Shown: piece by piece, positions 6,452-7,377 of the stretch
How the letters are laid out: each line of letters starts with the position of its first letter
Numbering within the stretch: position 1 is the stretch's first letter
DNA from: Thermoplasmata archaeon
GTDB taxonomy: Archaea; Thermoplasmatota; Thermoplasmata; Thermoplasmatales; GCA-001856825
Reading direction: 5' to 3'
NCBI GenBank assembly: GCA_021793855.1
Contig: JAJYRY010000046.1
Span: 1 to 7,377, forward strand
DNA: 7,377 nt
Program-made: the position numbers and the translations under genes
Notes under the pieces: generated by a model
Told to the model about the DNA's origin: nothing
Database searches by the model: none
What the model saw: only the letters and a program-made list of their open reading frames with translations

Positions 6452-7377
6452 ATGCTGATAGGCATTGATGTGCATAAACGTTTGGTAAATATAACTGAGA
6501 TGGAGGAAGACGGAACAGTAAGAGAGAACTATGAGATTGACAATAGTGAGGAATCGTGGAACAGATTCACAGAAAAATATATCTCCACGAAACCTGAGAT
6601 AGCTTTGGAGCAATCCACATCTGGGAAGTATGTAGCAAGGCTTCTCAGAGACAAGGGATTTTCAGTGCATCCGGCAGATCCAGTGAAGCTTGCGTTGATA
6701 TACAACTCCCCCAAGAAAAATGACAGAGAGGATTCATACAAGCTTGCTAAGTTGCTGAGACTGGGAGAGCTGCCGGAAGTGCATCTCCCCTCTGAGTATT
6801 CTGACGGTCTGAAATCCTTAGTGAGATACAGAAAGTCTTTAGGGGAAGAGGTGACGATGATAAAGAACAGGATTCATGCGTTACTAACAATGCATGGTAT
6901 CACAATAGATGCAACGGACATCTTCGGGAGAAAGGGATTCAGGGAGATAGAGGAATCATTTCCAAAGCTGAAGGAGAACGAGAGGATAGTGATGGAAGAC
7001 ATGCTGAAGAGGCTTGCTGATCTCATTGACAGGGAAAGGGAGATGGAGAACAGGATTGCCCTCGCTGTGAAAAATGATCAAAGAATAAAGCTTCTCATGA
7101 CAATTCCTGGAATAAATGTGTATTCAGCAGCAGTAATAATATCGGAGATAGATGACATCTCAAGATTCAAGTCAAAGGAGAAGTTTGCTTCATACGCAGG
7201 TCTAGTTCCAAGACAGGATCAGTCTGGTGACAGAGATATAAGAGGACACATATCAAAGAGAGGCCCATCTATGCTGAGATTTGTTCTTGTAACAGCTTCT
7301 CACACCGCTATAAAGAGATCCAGGAGATTGAGAGCAAAATACCTCAGTATAGTCAGAAGGGTTGGTAGGAACAGGGC
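6452..7377 (+). CDS. IS110-family transposase (DEDD/Ser), 3'-truncated by window edge
   Basis: The frame is open for 308 codons to the window end; family members are usually about 330-420 residues. The N-terminal RuvC-like domain has GIDVHK with Asp6, ALEQSTSGKY with Glu53 and KKNDREDSYKLAKLL with Asp91 and Asp94, giving the DEDD set. A helical middle (about 115-207) follows, with RYRKSLGEEVTMIKNRIHALL typical of the family. The C-terminal Transposase_20 domain shows LLMTIPGINVYSAAVIISEI (214-233), FASYAGLVP (245-253), DQSGDRDIRGHISKRG (256-271) with the predicted catalytic Ser258, and LRFVLVTASH. These enzymes recombine DNA with a DEDD site plus a serine nucleophile, guided by a bridge RNA. 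All key residues are present and there is no frameshift, so the element may be active. The start is fixed by a strong SD 4 nt upstream. Confidence 0.95.
   Translation, partial: MLIGIDVHKRLVNITEMEEDGTVRENYEIDNSEESWNRFTEKYISTKPEIALEQSTSGKYVARLLRDKGFSVHPADPVKLALIYNSPKKNDREDSYKLAKLLRLGELPEVHLPSEYSDGLKSLVRYRKSLGEEVTMIKNRIHALLTMHGITIDATDIFGRKGFREIEESFPKLKENERIVMEDMLKRLADLIDREREMENRIALAVKNDQRIKLLMTIPGINVYSAAVIISEIDDISRFKSKEKFASYAGLVPRQDQSGDRDIRGHISKRGPSMLRFVLVTASHTAIKRSRRLRAKYLSIVRRVGRNR

Larger units (their letters stand above)
6290..7377 (+). mobile_element. IS110-family insertion sequence, partial (right end outside the window)
   Basis: The element is recognised from its DEDD/Ser transposase (6452 onward) and a structured 5' leader. 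The start given is a minimum: the left end lies at or before about 6290, and the right end is beyond the window. IS110-family elements lack conventional terminal inverted repeats and move by RNA-guided recombination, so the ends are not obvious. No second copy is present in this window. A long 5' non-coding part points to the IS110 group rather than IS1111, which carries its non-coding RNA region downstream of the gene. Confidence 0.85.

Noticed and set aside
6368..6741. Minus-strand frames (81 and 70 codons) over the IS leader and transposase start
   Set aside because: They are antisense to the transposase, lack motifs, and would conflict with the strong SD and start at 6452.

Overview
The window looks like chromosomal DNA of an archaeon, most likely one of the Thermoplasmata. 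The reasons are an archaeal-type uS2, a compact 401-residue enolase, a MEMO1-family gene beside rpsB (a common archaeal arrangement), GGTG-type Shine-Dalgarno sites inside the operon, and an almost leaderless start for the gene that opens a new transcript. Assignment below that level is not possible from the sequence alone.

Layout: (1) 1-4114, plus strand, is a tightly packed operon: the 3' part of pyruvate phosphate dikinase (PPDK, cut by the window edge), enolase starting on the base after the PPDK stop, and ribosomal protein uS2 overlapping enolase by the 4 bases ATGA. Enolase and PPDK catalyse consecutive steps (2-phosphoglycerate to PEP, PEP to pyruvate), so the operon joins lower glycolysis/gluconeogenesis to translation. 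(2) 4115-4400 is non-coding, with T-rich termination signals behind rpsB, small inverted repeats of unknown role, and a promoter close to the next start. (3) 4401-5207, plus strand, is a MEMO1-family (AmmeMemoRadiSam B) gene with its metal-site residues intact. (4) 5204-6097, minus strand, is a 297-codon gene converging on MEMO and sharing a palindromic CTAG as stop codon on both strands. Its product resembles an M24 'pita-bread' (Xaa-Pro peptidase-like) protein that has lost the metal ligands. (5) 6098-6451 is non-coding and leads into (6) 6452-7377, a DEDD/Ser transposase of the IS110 family, cut by the right window edge.

The most interesting stretch is about 6290-6451, directly before the IS110 transposase. 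It holds a structured region in which a unit of about 49 nt occurs twice in diverged form. Both copies keep a 5' TGAATAG and a 3' CGACTYRATACCCT, while the 18-19 nt between them are unrelated. Each copy can fold as a stem with an internal loop, and a separate hairpin precedes them. That is the layout expected of a bridge RNA (5' hairpin, target-binding loop, donor-binding loop) from the 5' non-coding end of IS110-group elements. Immediately after it, the transposase's strong Shine-Dalgarno sequence is enclosed in a perfect 6-bp hairpin, suggesting translational control. The bridge-RNA reading is an inference from sequence pattern and family knowledge; no element boundary or guide-target pair has been established here.
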